This document shows, piece by piece, positions 33,218-43,285 of a stretch of DNA of 64,000 nt. The notes below the pieces were generated by a model. That model ran no database searches, was not told the DNA's origin, and saw nothing but the letters and a program-made list of their open reading frames with translations. Source of the stretch: Symsagittifera roscoffensis (lineage: Eukaryota > Xenacoelomorpha > Acoela > Convolutidae). Location of the stretch: positions 47,040,583 through 47,104,582 of the forward strand of contig NC_087062.1 in assembly GCF_963678635.1 (NCBI RefSeq). The letters run 5' to 3'. Numbering within the stretch: position 1 is the stretch's first letter; each line of letters opens with the position of its first letter. Both the position numbers and the translations under genes were made by a program.

Positions 33218-35464
33218 AGTGAGTAGCGGATGGTTAGAAGAAAGGGGGACGAGATGGGAGGACAAAGACTTTACTGGCGCAAAAAAATCATGATTCATGA
33301 TTCTTATAATTGCAATTTTTTTAAAGTCTCCAACCTGCAAATTGTAAAAAATATGTTCCAAGACACCCACTGATCGAATCTGGCCGAAGTTCTTTTGCGA
33401 AAATTAAATGTAGTTTTGACAGATCGGGGTAAGTTATAATAGAGGTTCAACTTATAAATTCAAACCTTTGCTCATTTTTTGTCCATTATAGCAATTTTTG
33501 GGCACCATCACTGAGTCGGGGTGGTTAAACATTGATACCCCGGCAATGCCGGCTAATAATCTTCTATGTAATAGAGAGGCACCCAAAAGCTGTTTATTAG
33601 AAGCATAGTAGCATCAAGTTTGTTAAAATAATATAACAAACTGGCAGACATTATAGAACAATTTCAGAATGAGCTCCATTTCGGATTGAAATTTCAACTT
33701 GGCTCACGGACTACGAAGATAATTCTTGAGGCCAAGTAGCAGCTTACACCAAAAATTGCTACTTGGAATCAAGATTTCTGGGTCGGATGCAAGTCGGCAC
33801 AAGAGTTACTTTTCAGTGTGCAAGTTGACATGAATAGCACAACTTGACTGATTAGTTGTTGAGAAAAATTATCTCAAGAAAAACGTTTGTAATTTTGTTC
33901 TTGTTTACCGATTAAATTTAAGTTCAGTAACACTAGATTCCAGTACTCAAAATGAACCTCAAACGCCAAAAAAATCAATAATATTTTGTTCATCAGAGCT
34001 GTTGTATTTGTTTTTGGAATTTTTGAAGAGAACTATTTTCGCAGACCAGAGATAGTACGAAAATGTTCTTGAAATTGCCAGAATAAATGAAGAGATGAAT
34101 CGTCCTTCATAAAATGTTGCATATCTTGAGAAAAGTTAAGGTTCGGTTAAGAGGAGTCAGCATTTTTTACAGCATGATCGCAGTTTTATGTCATCACCCA
34201 ATAGAGGTTTAAATATTGTCAGGAGTCTCTCGTATTTCTCGTTAAAAACAACACATAAAATATGCATCAAAATTGAACTGAAATGCCTTAAGTCTTTCTT
34301 TTCCAACAAGATTATATCCACAAACCTGAAGATCAGTTCAGTCTGTGGCTTTAGTTAGAATGGATTGAATCATATTCCAGAATGATTCGCGTCTGAAAAA
34401 TCACTACGATTTATCTGTAATATTACTGATTCATTATGCGTCCCCTACTGCTCAATATCTTAACACCAGCATTGGAACCCTGGACCATCAGCACTAAAAT
34501 CATGGCCCAAGTCAGGTCAAAAAGTCATTGCAATTTAATCACTGCTCACTGTTTCAGAAAGAACCAATAGAAAGAAGTTAGCAAATTTCTAATGAAAACT
34601 GAGGCGACAACAAATTCCCAAGCTGAGAAAACGATTCAAGTTGAAGTTTTCTGAGGAGTTTCGAATTTGGTAATGCTAGCTGAATAGACAGCAGGACAAC
34701 ATTTTTTTGAAGAAATTTTCCCAATAATCTTTTACCTTTAGAAATAAAACCTGCGAGGAAATCCCTTTTCCAACCTTCAAACACGACCACGATTTTCGGT
34801 TAATCCTTTGTTTCTCGCAGATGGTCACACAGATAATTACGACTTGATTACTGCGATCTTAAAATTTGGTCCTAATTTCCGGAGGTCTCAGATCAGATCC
34901 TTTTTTTCTAAATTAAGGCGCATTTTTTTGGATGTCACGTGGATGTTTTTTAATAATATCCCGTACCCACGAAAAAAAAAGGACAAGAAAAAACAGATCT
35001 GCCCTAAACCAGATGAGATCCAAAAAGCCCGGTTACAGACATGAATTAGATCTATTATATTTTTTCATTGAAGACTTGAACGCAATCAGGTGCCGAAAAT
35101 CATCTGTGATGTTCGTGGTTCAAAATAACATTAGTTGTTGCGGAAATAATGAAGCTTTGAAAATTATTCATGTTCGAATTCTGTTCTCATTCCACCCCTT
35201 GTCTAAAATTTGGGCTCAACCAACCCACCCCGTTTCAAAATAGGACTTATATGGGGATCAATTTTTGCACGACAGCTGAAGGAACTTTCATGGCTTTGGA
35301 CTTGCATACAATCAGTCCAGTTTCGATGCAAATTTTAATAAAGTAGCCTTTCACTTTGTCGCTAAATGCTCTTTAAATCAGATTGTACGCCAAATACAAA
35401 TATCCAACAGAAATTTACATTTCTTCAAATAGTGGGACAAAAGTTAGTTGTTTGGTAATCAACA
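33218..35464. other. Gene-poor spacer
   Basis: No supported gene. Short frames at 34808-35044 and 34932-35243 contain mixed basic segments without recognisable motifs. Confidence 0.4.
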
Positions 35465-35773
35465 ATGCATATTCTTAGATTGCTTTTCTTTGCGACGACT
35501 TTATTATCGACTTTCGTTTTTGGTCGTGTTTTAACAAACAGTGGTTTAAAACGGCACAAATCTGATGTCCAAAAGGAGCAATTGAACCACTTGTCAAGTA
35601 ATCTCGAGGTTCTTTACCAGTGGTCGGGTGGTTTTTGCGATGTGTTGGGAGAACCTTGCCTTGATCTGTGCATAAAAGGGAGAGAGGAGAGGAACTTCCC
35701 GAAGAAAGAGCCGAGGTGGATTCGATCCAAGTGCGAGTTACATGCCTGCATGTGCTACTCTCCCAGGTTTTGA
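35465..35773 (+). CDS. Small secreted six-cysteine protein, defensin-like spacing
   Basis: The 102-residue product starts with a clear signal peptide (residues 1-20: basic start, hydrophobic core, FVFG end). A 37-residue charged segment with a dibasic KR at 29-30 follows, like a propeptide. The mature part has exactly six cysteines at 58, 65, 69, 90, 95 and 97. The spacing C-x6-C-x3-C-x20-C-x4-C-x1-C carries the CxxxC and CxC pair that define cysteine-stabilised alpha-beta (defensin-type) peptides. The x20 loop is long, and the usual Gly before the fourth Cys is Ser. Invertebrate defensins of this class are secreted antimicrobials; other secreted cysteine-rich folds could share the spacing. 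It is intact and lies only 207 bp outside the duplicated block. Confidence 0.5.
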   Translation: MHILRLLFFATTLLSTFVFGRVLTNSGLKRHKSDVQKEQLNHLSSNLEVLYQWSGGFCDVLGEPCLDLCIKGREERNFPKKEPRWIRSKCELHACMCYSPRF

Positions 35774-35980
35774 GAAAAATAGAACTACTTTCAAGCCAGT
35801 GAGATTTTTGAAATAGTGGTACGATGAGCAAAATTAATTGAATATTGGAAACTTCGCTCATTCAAAGAAATCAAACATTCATTGGAGATAAACTCAAATT
35901 GAATTTGGAGATAAATTGATGCATAGTGGACATAATGAAATCACAATATGGATCGAAATTGCAGCTCTAATGTCGTCGAG
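35774..35980. other. Spacer up to the duplication breakpoint
   Basis: No gene. It ends at ...GTCGTCGAG, directly before ACAATCGACAGATAG, the first bases of the duplicated 12.18-kb unit. Confidence 0.6.
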
Positions 35981-36065
35981 ACAATCGACAGATAGTTACC
36001 AAATTATGTGACCAGTTTTATCTCGGAAATATTAGCTGAAGGTTAAAATGGTGAACCTTTTTTTT

Positions 36066-36153
36066 CTGAAATTGTACTACAAAATTAGCATTATTAAAGT
36101 TATGGAGAGACACTCACCTGTCGGGTTTCCTGCTGCGGCTTATCAGGATCCAT
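36066..36153 (-). other. Candidate first exon and 52-bp intron
   Basis: On the minus strand an ATG at 36153 opens 12 codons (MDPDKPQQETRQ) that end at CAG, followed by GTGAGT, a near-perfect donor. A matching ACAATTTCAG acceptor lies 52 bp further (intron 36066-36117), a typical worm intron size. The downstream frame after this acceptor closes within 16 codons, so the rest of the gene is unclear and could lie left of the duplication. In copy 2 the exon and donor persist at 48290-48325, but the acceptor is deleted. Confidence 0.3.
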
Positions 36154-36736
36154 AATCTTGACCAAATCTCAGTATTGAGAATAATGAGTAATTATGTAAT
36201 AATGAGGTAACATCTAGGTCAAAGGTCTTTGTTTTCAGCAGTTCCGACGTAGATCAACAGAATTTCAAGAAAATGTGGTCTTAAACGTGTCAGAAAAGTC
36301 GCAAAACTTGTCAAACGTCTGACTTTACACTTCAAAGTTTATTTTGTTGCCATTTTTTTTTATCAATTTCAATCACACTCTCACTTTTTGACCCTTTTTT
36401 TATAAGAAATTGTCCTTGATCGCAAAAAAATCGGAGGATATAACGGCTTCAAAAGTAAAAGAGAACTCACAATGATGTAAAAAACGTCAACAAAAAAATA
36501 ACTATCTCAGGTATCATAAATATGTCAGCCGTCGGAAAAACAAATTAATTTTTTTTTGTAATTTTCAAGATTACACTTGAATTTGGTTTCGTCTTATGTT
36601 GGTTTTCGTTCAAAGAAATTTGATAAAACTTTTGCGAACAAGCTGAAGAGTTAGAGCAAATTCCTTCATGCAAATTTTCCAAAAAAAAGTATAAGGGAGA
36701 AAAAAAATTATTTTGTTGCACTTGTACCCGGGGCGA
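36154..36736. other. AT-rich spacer before the microsatellite
   Basis: No gene seen. It may be host flank or Maverick terminal sequence; the element's left terminus was not located. Confidence 0.4.
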
Positions 36737-37409
36737 GTATGTATGTATGTATGTATGTATGTATGTATGTATGTATGTATGTATGTATGTATGTATGTAT
36801 GTATGTATGTATGTATGTATGTATGTATGTATGTATGTATGTATGTATGTATGTATGTATGTATGTATGTATGTATGTATGTATGTATGTATGTATGTAT
36901 GTATGTATGTATGTATGTATGTATGTATGTATGTATGTATGTATGTATGTATGTATGTATGTATGTATGTATGTATGTATGTATGTATGTATGTATGTAT
37001 GTATGTATGTATGTATGTATGTATGTATGTATGTATGTATGTATGTATGTATGTATGTATGTATGTATGTATGTATGTATGTATGTATGTATGTATGTAT
37101 GTATGTATGTATGTATGTATGTATGTATGTATGTATGTATGTATGTATGTATGTATGTATGTATGTATGTATGTATGTATGTATGTATGTATGTATGTAT
37201 GTATGTATGTATGTATGTATGTATGTATGTATGTATGTATGTATGTATGTATGTATGTATGTATGTATGTATGTATGTATGTATGTATGTATGTATGTAT
37301 GTATGTATGTATGTATGTATGTATGTATGTATGTATGTATGTATGTATGTATGTATGTATGTATGTATGTATGTATGTATGTATGTATGTATGTATGTAT
37401 GTATGTATG

Positions 37410-37439
<30 letters not shown>
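36737..37439. repeat. Perfect (GTAT)n microsatellite, 703 bp
   Basis: About 176 uninterrupted tetranucleotide units. All three forward frames and one reverse frame are open only because the 12-bp period contains no stop, giving spurious MYVC and YIHT repeat proteins. A 12-base G run follows at 37468-37479. Confidence 0.98.
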
Positions 37440-37440
<1 letters not shown>

Positions 37441-37485
37441 GTAGTATGCATATAGTGCGTTAGGATCGGGGGGGGGGGGTTGTCA

Positions 37486-37608
37486 TACATGGATGACCAT
37501 TAGGTATAAATCATAATGGTCACCATGTATTAAATGATCAGCAATGGTCACCATGTAATAATCCTAATTGTCACCACATATAATTTTATACCCAATAGTC
37601 CTCATGTA
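37486..37608. other. Stem-loop with iteron-like repeats
   Basis: TACATGGATGACCATTA (37486-37502) pairs with TAATGGTCACCATGTA (37514-37529), with one unpaired base and an 11-base loop. The right arm recurs as AATGGTCACCATGTA at 37543-37557. Degenerate forms follow at 37566-37580 (AATTGTCACCACATA) and 37594-37608 (AATAGTCCTCATGTA), spaced 28, 23 and 28 bp. Each intact repeat holds the palindrome ATGGTCACCAT. A hairpin beside iterons is the usual layout of a rolling-circle or terminal origin. That role is inference. Confidence 0.5.
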
Positions 37609-37989
37609 AAACTTCGGTATATTATTGAGTATTCCCACTGAACGTTGTGGTTACATGTTTGGAGCGGGAAAGGATTTGCCAAATCTTTGTTCTGAAACCA
37701 GCCGGAGTGTTTAACTGCGCTATAGACTGTTTGCTCAATTCTTCTTAAAACTTTGATTCAAACTCAAATTACATACAAATACATACAAAAGTATGCTTAA
37801 GACACTATCGCTTAAATGAAAATGTTTATATCCCAGATTAACTGAGTTCCAAAGCTGAACAAAATCTCGCACTTAAATACACACTAAACGCGGAATAGCG
37901 GTAGGTCAAATTTTATGTACAGACAATTCTCATATTAAATAACTGAATTTTATTTACTATACAAAAGTTAATGTGGTGTTTTTTGTGTT
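37609..37989 (-). terminator. Polymerase 3' region with poly(A) signal
   Basis: On the minus strand AATAAA lies at 37954-37949, about 36 nt after the polymerase stop codon, the right distance for 3' end formation. Nothing else is seen in this stretch. Confidence 0.5.
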
Positions 37990-40900
37990 TTAATCTATTC
38001 GTCGATTTTTTGACCGTGGTTCTTCTACTTCAACTGCTTCATAATCGAAAAACGAATCGTTGAAGAATGACGACTCGTCCTCATCGGAAGTATTGGCCTC
38101 CAGATCCGCGATATCCCCGCTATCAATATCACTGTCGTTGGTTTCTGCTGCCCGAATCAGACCGGGGTCTGGAGTTTGCCAACTGCTATTGACCTGGTCC
38201 ATCAGTTGTCGAAGCGAGCGATGTGGTTGTGTGTTCTCAACAGCAAAACTATCCTCAGAGTATTCATCATCAATTTCCGGATGGTCCCAATTAATGTTTT
38301 GAGTGTTAGCGAATTCTTCAGACACCCCATCTAGGAAATCGTCACAATCCCACGACACTGGCTGTTGACGATCTTCAAAAAATGGCATCCATTTTTCCAA
38401 ATCGTCATCATCGGTTGGGTCAGAATTAACAGCGGCTGTGTTGTCATCACTATCATCAATACCAATCACAGTTTGACCCAAGATGTTTTTGTGACCGTAG
38501 GGAAGAGTCTGCTGACCATCATCGAGGATGTAGCGTTTGTCATCAAAAGCTGATAACGATGTTTTCGTCGAAGTCACTGTTTGCAGATTGTGTGACTCGG
38601 ATGCGATTCGACTGTTTTCAGTTTTGAATAACGAGCCAGAGGTCAAGGTGTCTCGATATCGCTGATGGCTCAACATCTTCTGAGCAGCTTTCGATACACC
38701 CTTCGCCGATAATTTTCTGCAATCTATAAATATAATTATATGATTTCTAATCAATTTTTTGATGATCACTAATGTGTGGTGGTAAAAAAAGAACCAAATG
38801 CAATCTGTGGTTTTGTGTTTTTTAGGAGCTACATCATGTTAACTTGAAGGTCAGGTGCAACAAAAAAAAATGACATGAAGGCCAGGTGTGACCTTAAAAA
38901 TTAGTCATCATTAAAAAAATCGACCAACACAAAAAAAAAATCCCAAAAAAAATTAAAAAATTTTTTTGCAAAAAAAAAAAAAAACACTTTTTCGCCCGAA
39001 AAATTTTTCGAACAAAAAAAAAATTTTTTTTTTCCAAAAAAAAAAAAATTGTCCACAAAAAAAAAATCGTCCGCAAAAAAAAATCGCCCACAAAAAAAAA
39101 AAAAAAAATTTCGCCCACAAAAAAAAATCGCCCACAAAAAAAAATTTTTTTCGCCCACAAAAAAAAAAAAAAAAATTTCGCCCACAAAAAAAAATCGCCC
39201 ACAAAAAAAATTTTTTTCGCCCACAAAAAAAAAAATTTTTCGCCCACAAATAGAAATTGCTTTCCAAAAAAAATTCCACAAAAAATCAAAATTTTTTGAA
39301 ATTCGTGCTCACAAATAAGGCAAATAGAAATTAATTAATTACCTCTGGACAAAATGGAATAAAGCTTGGGTTTGAGGGATATAAACTCGGTTATAATGTC
39401 TCCTGGAAACTCATCCTTGAATTTTAAAACAACCATTTTGTTTTTTGGGTCGTAGAGAGGGTGGTTCTTCGGGTAATTTGACAAGTCAAGTTCATTCAAA
39501 ATATTCCTTTTTTCGGAAATTTCTCGGTATAAATCTTCACTTTTGACTTGGTACAGGAGACTGTCTGTATCAGAATACAGTAGTTGACATTCAAAATTTG
39601 GTTTCATTATATCGTAATGAAATTTATACATGTGAAACTTTGCTAACTCAAGAACACTAGCTCCCACAATTGTTGGGACATCCCAATAGATTTTTGTTGG
39701 GTTCGAAGTGAACGCTGCCAAGTTTTCTCCAAAAATTTTGTAGGATTTAAATTCGAATGCACTAATTTCTCGCAAAGCGGCATGATAATCTCTAACTATT
39801 CGAACAAGCATCCGTTTGCGCTTCGACTCGCATGTTTTCCCATAAGCACAATTGTTCAGTAGTTTGTACAAATCCTCCTCAAATTTATTTCTAGCTTGTT
39901 GTCGTTTAGTCGTGTTCAATGTGATGTATGGTTCTAACCATGCTTCTTGTTCAAACTTCAGCACACGGTGCACTTTTTTAACTTTAAGTCCCAACCTAAC
40001 AAACAATTGCAATAGTTTGTAATGAATTGTATAGTTTGACTTGTCATGCAGCGTCTGCAGTAACTTTTTGGTCTTTCCAATTGAACGTCTTGCAATGTCT
40101 TGATTTTTCATCTGCTCGAGTAAATTCGTTTGGTAGGGACTCAACCAATCCTGGGGTACACTTTCTTTAGTAGGAGCTAAAGGGTAATCTTGATGATCCT
40201 CATGCAGTTCTTCTGGGTACTCGAGATCAACTTCCAATATAAATCCAATCAAAGAGTCTTCAGTCATGTTGAGGATTTGGTTCACAATCACCTCGTCTTC
40301 TATATGCTCTATTAACTCAAAGTTACGCACCGGTAATTTCTCCGTTTGCATGACGCCGCCATAGAGGTTATTTGCATCGATCATAAACCCGTAGGTGCTA
40401 GGTTGATCTGGGTTGAAGTCGGGGCATTCTTTGTTGTTGGCTTTGAAAAAGCGACTATGGAACACGGATGCAGTACCACCTCGCATCATATTCTCGACCA
40501 TTTCGAGATGCCTGCGGTCTGATAAAAGCTGAACATTCGAGTCTTTGCAGATACGTTTGAAGGCGTCTCCAGCTAAGTTTGAAGCACTAAAATGGTGCGC
40601 GCAGTCCAGACCATAAGTTTGGTGACTAATTTGTCGAAATTCTTCAAAGACGCAAGCAAGAAGGAGTGTATCACACTTGAGATACAAGTTGTGATAATCC
40701 TCCAAGTTTTGACATTTGAACATTCTAAAAACTTTCCTTGCATGCTCCAGATCCGCTTGTGAAACTGCAACTTTTCCTCCATTCAAAACATCGGACCAAT
40801 TTTGCAAAGGAGGCAATTCTTTTTCTGCAATATTTTCTCTTTTGGTCATGTACGAATAAGGGTAGAAACCTTTTTGTCGTATCAGACACCGTTGCTCCTC

Positions 40901-43084
40901 CGTCTCGTTTGCAAAATACTTGTTCAAAACTGACATTTTTTCCGCTGGTAGATTATCAACCAATTTTTGCAAGGAAGAATTCAAAAACTTGCATGAGTCA
41001 ATAAATCTGAGGTATTCAAAAACTTTTTGCTCGGATCCGTTTTTCCTTTTTATAGTTTTAATTAGGACTCCAATGCTTAACGATATATATTTTTCGTCGG
41101 TGCTAGGTATAACACTCATTGTACTTGTTGGCTCGCATTCATGCAATGCGAGACAAATGTGGTGAAGGTCATAGTTCTGGATGTTATGTCCAATGACTGG
41201 GGTGAAATTTACAGTTCGTCTTGCGAGGTTGCATTTTTCATGTGCCCATCCCAAAAATTTTCCAGAAAAATGGCAATGGTCAAGACATTTTTCGTGCTCA
41301 TTGGTAAAATGTATACAGCAAATCCAACATGTTGATGTGTTTTCTTTGTTCAACGATTCTTGGCTTTCTAGAAATTGAGGAAACCGTCGCTTTTGATCAT
41401 ATATCTCTCTCGCTAATTGATGCAACTGATTGAGAAACTTTTTCATGCATTGATCAGAGCTGTCATAGTCAAAGAAGTAGGGCTGTGAATTTCCGTGCTC
41501 AATTACAGCCAATGAATACCCACAAGCTTCGTGTTTTTGTACAACTCGGGTAGATGATCGCGATGGATTATCAGGACAAGAATCTACAGGTTTCAGAAAT
41601 GATTCAAAATCAAAATAAATCACAAGTGGTACAAACCACAAGGCCTGGAGGTTTTTGAACTCGTATCTGTTGGTACCTTTTTCTGCTGAAGGCATGACTA
41701 CTAGAGCAGGTTCATGATCCTTACAACACTGGATGTGTTGCTCGTGAGTTTCATCACTCCAACTAATGTGAAAGCAGTTTCTACATAAACGTGCAATTGG
41801 GCGATACTTACACCCTTTGATTTCGCAGATGAACTTTAACAAATCGATTATAAGTACATAGTGATGCTTTGCAGGCTCATACAAGAGAAGCAGGTCCATG
41901 TCAAATATTTCAGTTTGGGTGCTGTTATCTTGGTTTGGTCGTTTTGATATATACATAGGCAACAAATCTCCCTTGTGGTACTGGAACACATTTACCCGCA
42001 CGTCGTTAAGTTGTTCAAATTTTCCAATTGAAGCGAAACTCATGGGTGAATCAAAATTACCTTGGGCTTTGTGTGCACTTTCTGCAGTGTATGTATCAGG
42101 TTGTGTCCGCGCAGCTGCTGGGTTCGCTTTTTGTTGATCAGTTAGAAGTAGGTCAACACCATGCTTCAGACTATAAGCAGCGGTAAAGCAAAGTTCGAAG
42201 CAATTATTATCTTCGTGATTTCTAATGTTTATCAAATTCTGGGACATTCGAATTCGAAAAGGCAAGTCAATATAAGATGACCCACGGATTGGTGAAAACT
42301 TTGCAAGTTTAACAAAAACTTGAATTACATGTTGCAAAACCCAACCGCTTCCATAAGATGCAAAAGTCTCCAAAACTGCTTGCATTTTTTCGACCATTTC
42401 AAAAAACTCATCATCTTCTAATCCTAAGCTCATCACAGGTTTCATATCAGAGTTTGCATAAATGTCAATCCGCTCGTCGTGCTCAGTTTTACTAGAGTCA
42501 TTTATTACTTTAGGTTTTACCAAACCTAAATTAGCGCTGAACTGAACTTTTCTAGGTCCTTCTGCAACTCGATCGATTATGAGACTTTGAATTTCATCTT
42601 TTTTCTCTTGCATAAACTGCAAAAGGTCAATCGGCTGAGTTTCATCCATGGGTTGGTTTCCGCCGATCACATACGTTTCAAGAACACCGAAAAAAGCAGA
42701 CTCACTTTTTTGAAGATTGGTGCCGTTGATTTCGTCTTCATCGACAGCATGCACATCACCGAGAGCAGCATTAGCAGCGGCACTTGTAGTGGCTAAATCA
42801 GCAGAGGCAGCTCTCATAACAGGTAGACCATGGGTTGCTAGTAAATGAGCTGATAAGTTTTTGGGCGAATGAAATCCCAAATGACAATAATCACAAACAC
42901 CTCCAAGTTGACCATGAGTGTGAAGAATATGTTTTTGTAAATTTGAAAGCATTTGAGCCGTGAATGAACACTCATTGCATCGATAAACAATAAGTCCTTT
43001 TTCAACAAAATGTTTGTCACGCTCATGGCGACTTCTATTGCTCTTATTTGCATATTTCAGTGGACAAAAATTGCATTTGAACAT
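37990..43084 (-). CDS. polB: Maverick/Polinton protein-primed DNA polymerase B, spliced, copy 1
   Basis: Exon 1 (39343-43084) and exon 2 (37990-38723) flank a 619-bp phase-1 intron; joining them keeps frame, giving about 1,490 residues. In order: three C2H2 zinc fingers (residues 4-25, 36-57, 64-85); an exonuclease Asp-Phe-Glu motif near 488; a Cys/His-rich endonuclease VII-like module (about 583-618); exonuclease blocks GHNIQNYD near 633 and YLKCDTLLL near 801; palm motif A MIDANNLYGG near 901; motif B KLLNNCAYGKT near 1076; motif C YSDTDS near 1170. Exon 2 supplies the conserved end, with an AKGVSK block, a SAFDDKRYILDDG block and GH, followed by a long acidic tail. This is the element's replicative polymerase, expected to start from a terminal protein. 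The fused fingers and acidic tail are unusual additions. Both exons are intact. Confidence 0.93.
38724..39342 (-). other. Polymerase intron with GTGGGCGA minisatellite
   Basis: Minus-strand donor AG/GTAATT at 39342 and acceptor ATTTATAG at 38724. The phase-1 donor and the acceptor restore the frame exactly, and the exons separately encode adjoining parts of one polymerase. Inside, 39045-39250 holds about ten units of TCGCCCACA (plus strand) separated by A-runs of 6-18. The frames open here (Lys/Gln/Pro or Phe repeats) are artefacts of that repeat. Confidence 0.75.
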
Positions 43085-43214
43085 TTTTTGAAATAAGTTA
43101 AGCTATTGATTTTAAGAAAGAAAAAGAATCAAGTGATCTCAAATTACACTCAGAAACAACAGTAAATGAGAAGCATAACTGTTCGTCTACCAATTGTAGA
43201 GAAAACGGTTTGTG

Positions 43215-43285
43215 TTTTGCGCGCGTAGTTTTGAATTTGAATTAAAGTTCCCGCCAAAATTTGAATTAGATTTGAATTTCCCGCC
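43215..43285 (-). promoter_or_regulatory. E2F-like motif cluster upstream of polymerase
   Basis: Between 131 and 201 bp upstream of the polymerase ATG lie TTTTGCGCGCG (43215-43225), TTCCCGCC (43248-43255) and TTTCCCGCC (43277-43285). All fit the E2F/DP consensus TTTSSCGC or its core. The last two sit in a roughly 30-bp imperfect direct repeat of TTTGAATT-type sequence. E2F/DP drives S-phase genes in animals, so this would couple polymerase expression to host replication. Binding is not demonstrated. Confidence 0.5.

Noticed and set aside
36708-37490. Four long open frames of MYVC or YIHT repeats (and their equivalents at 48880-49674)
   Set aside because: They arise only because the GTAT repeat has no stop in these frames; there is no composition or context of a gene.
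37486-37608. CRISPR-like array
   Set aside because: The repeats are few, short, degenerate and palindromic, in a eukaryotic genome with no cas genes.
38060-38553. Plus-strand frames opposite polymerase exon 2, and those opposite exon 1 at 40738-42796
   Set aside because: Antisense shadows of the polymerase gene with no independent motifs.
38894-39318. Phe/Gly-rich and Lys/Gln/Pro-rich frames in the polymerase intron (also 51078-51503)
   Set aside because: They are translations of the CGCCCACA plus A-run minisatellite within an intron.
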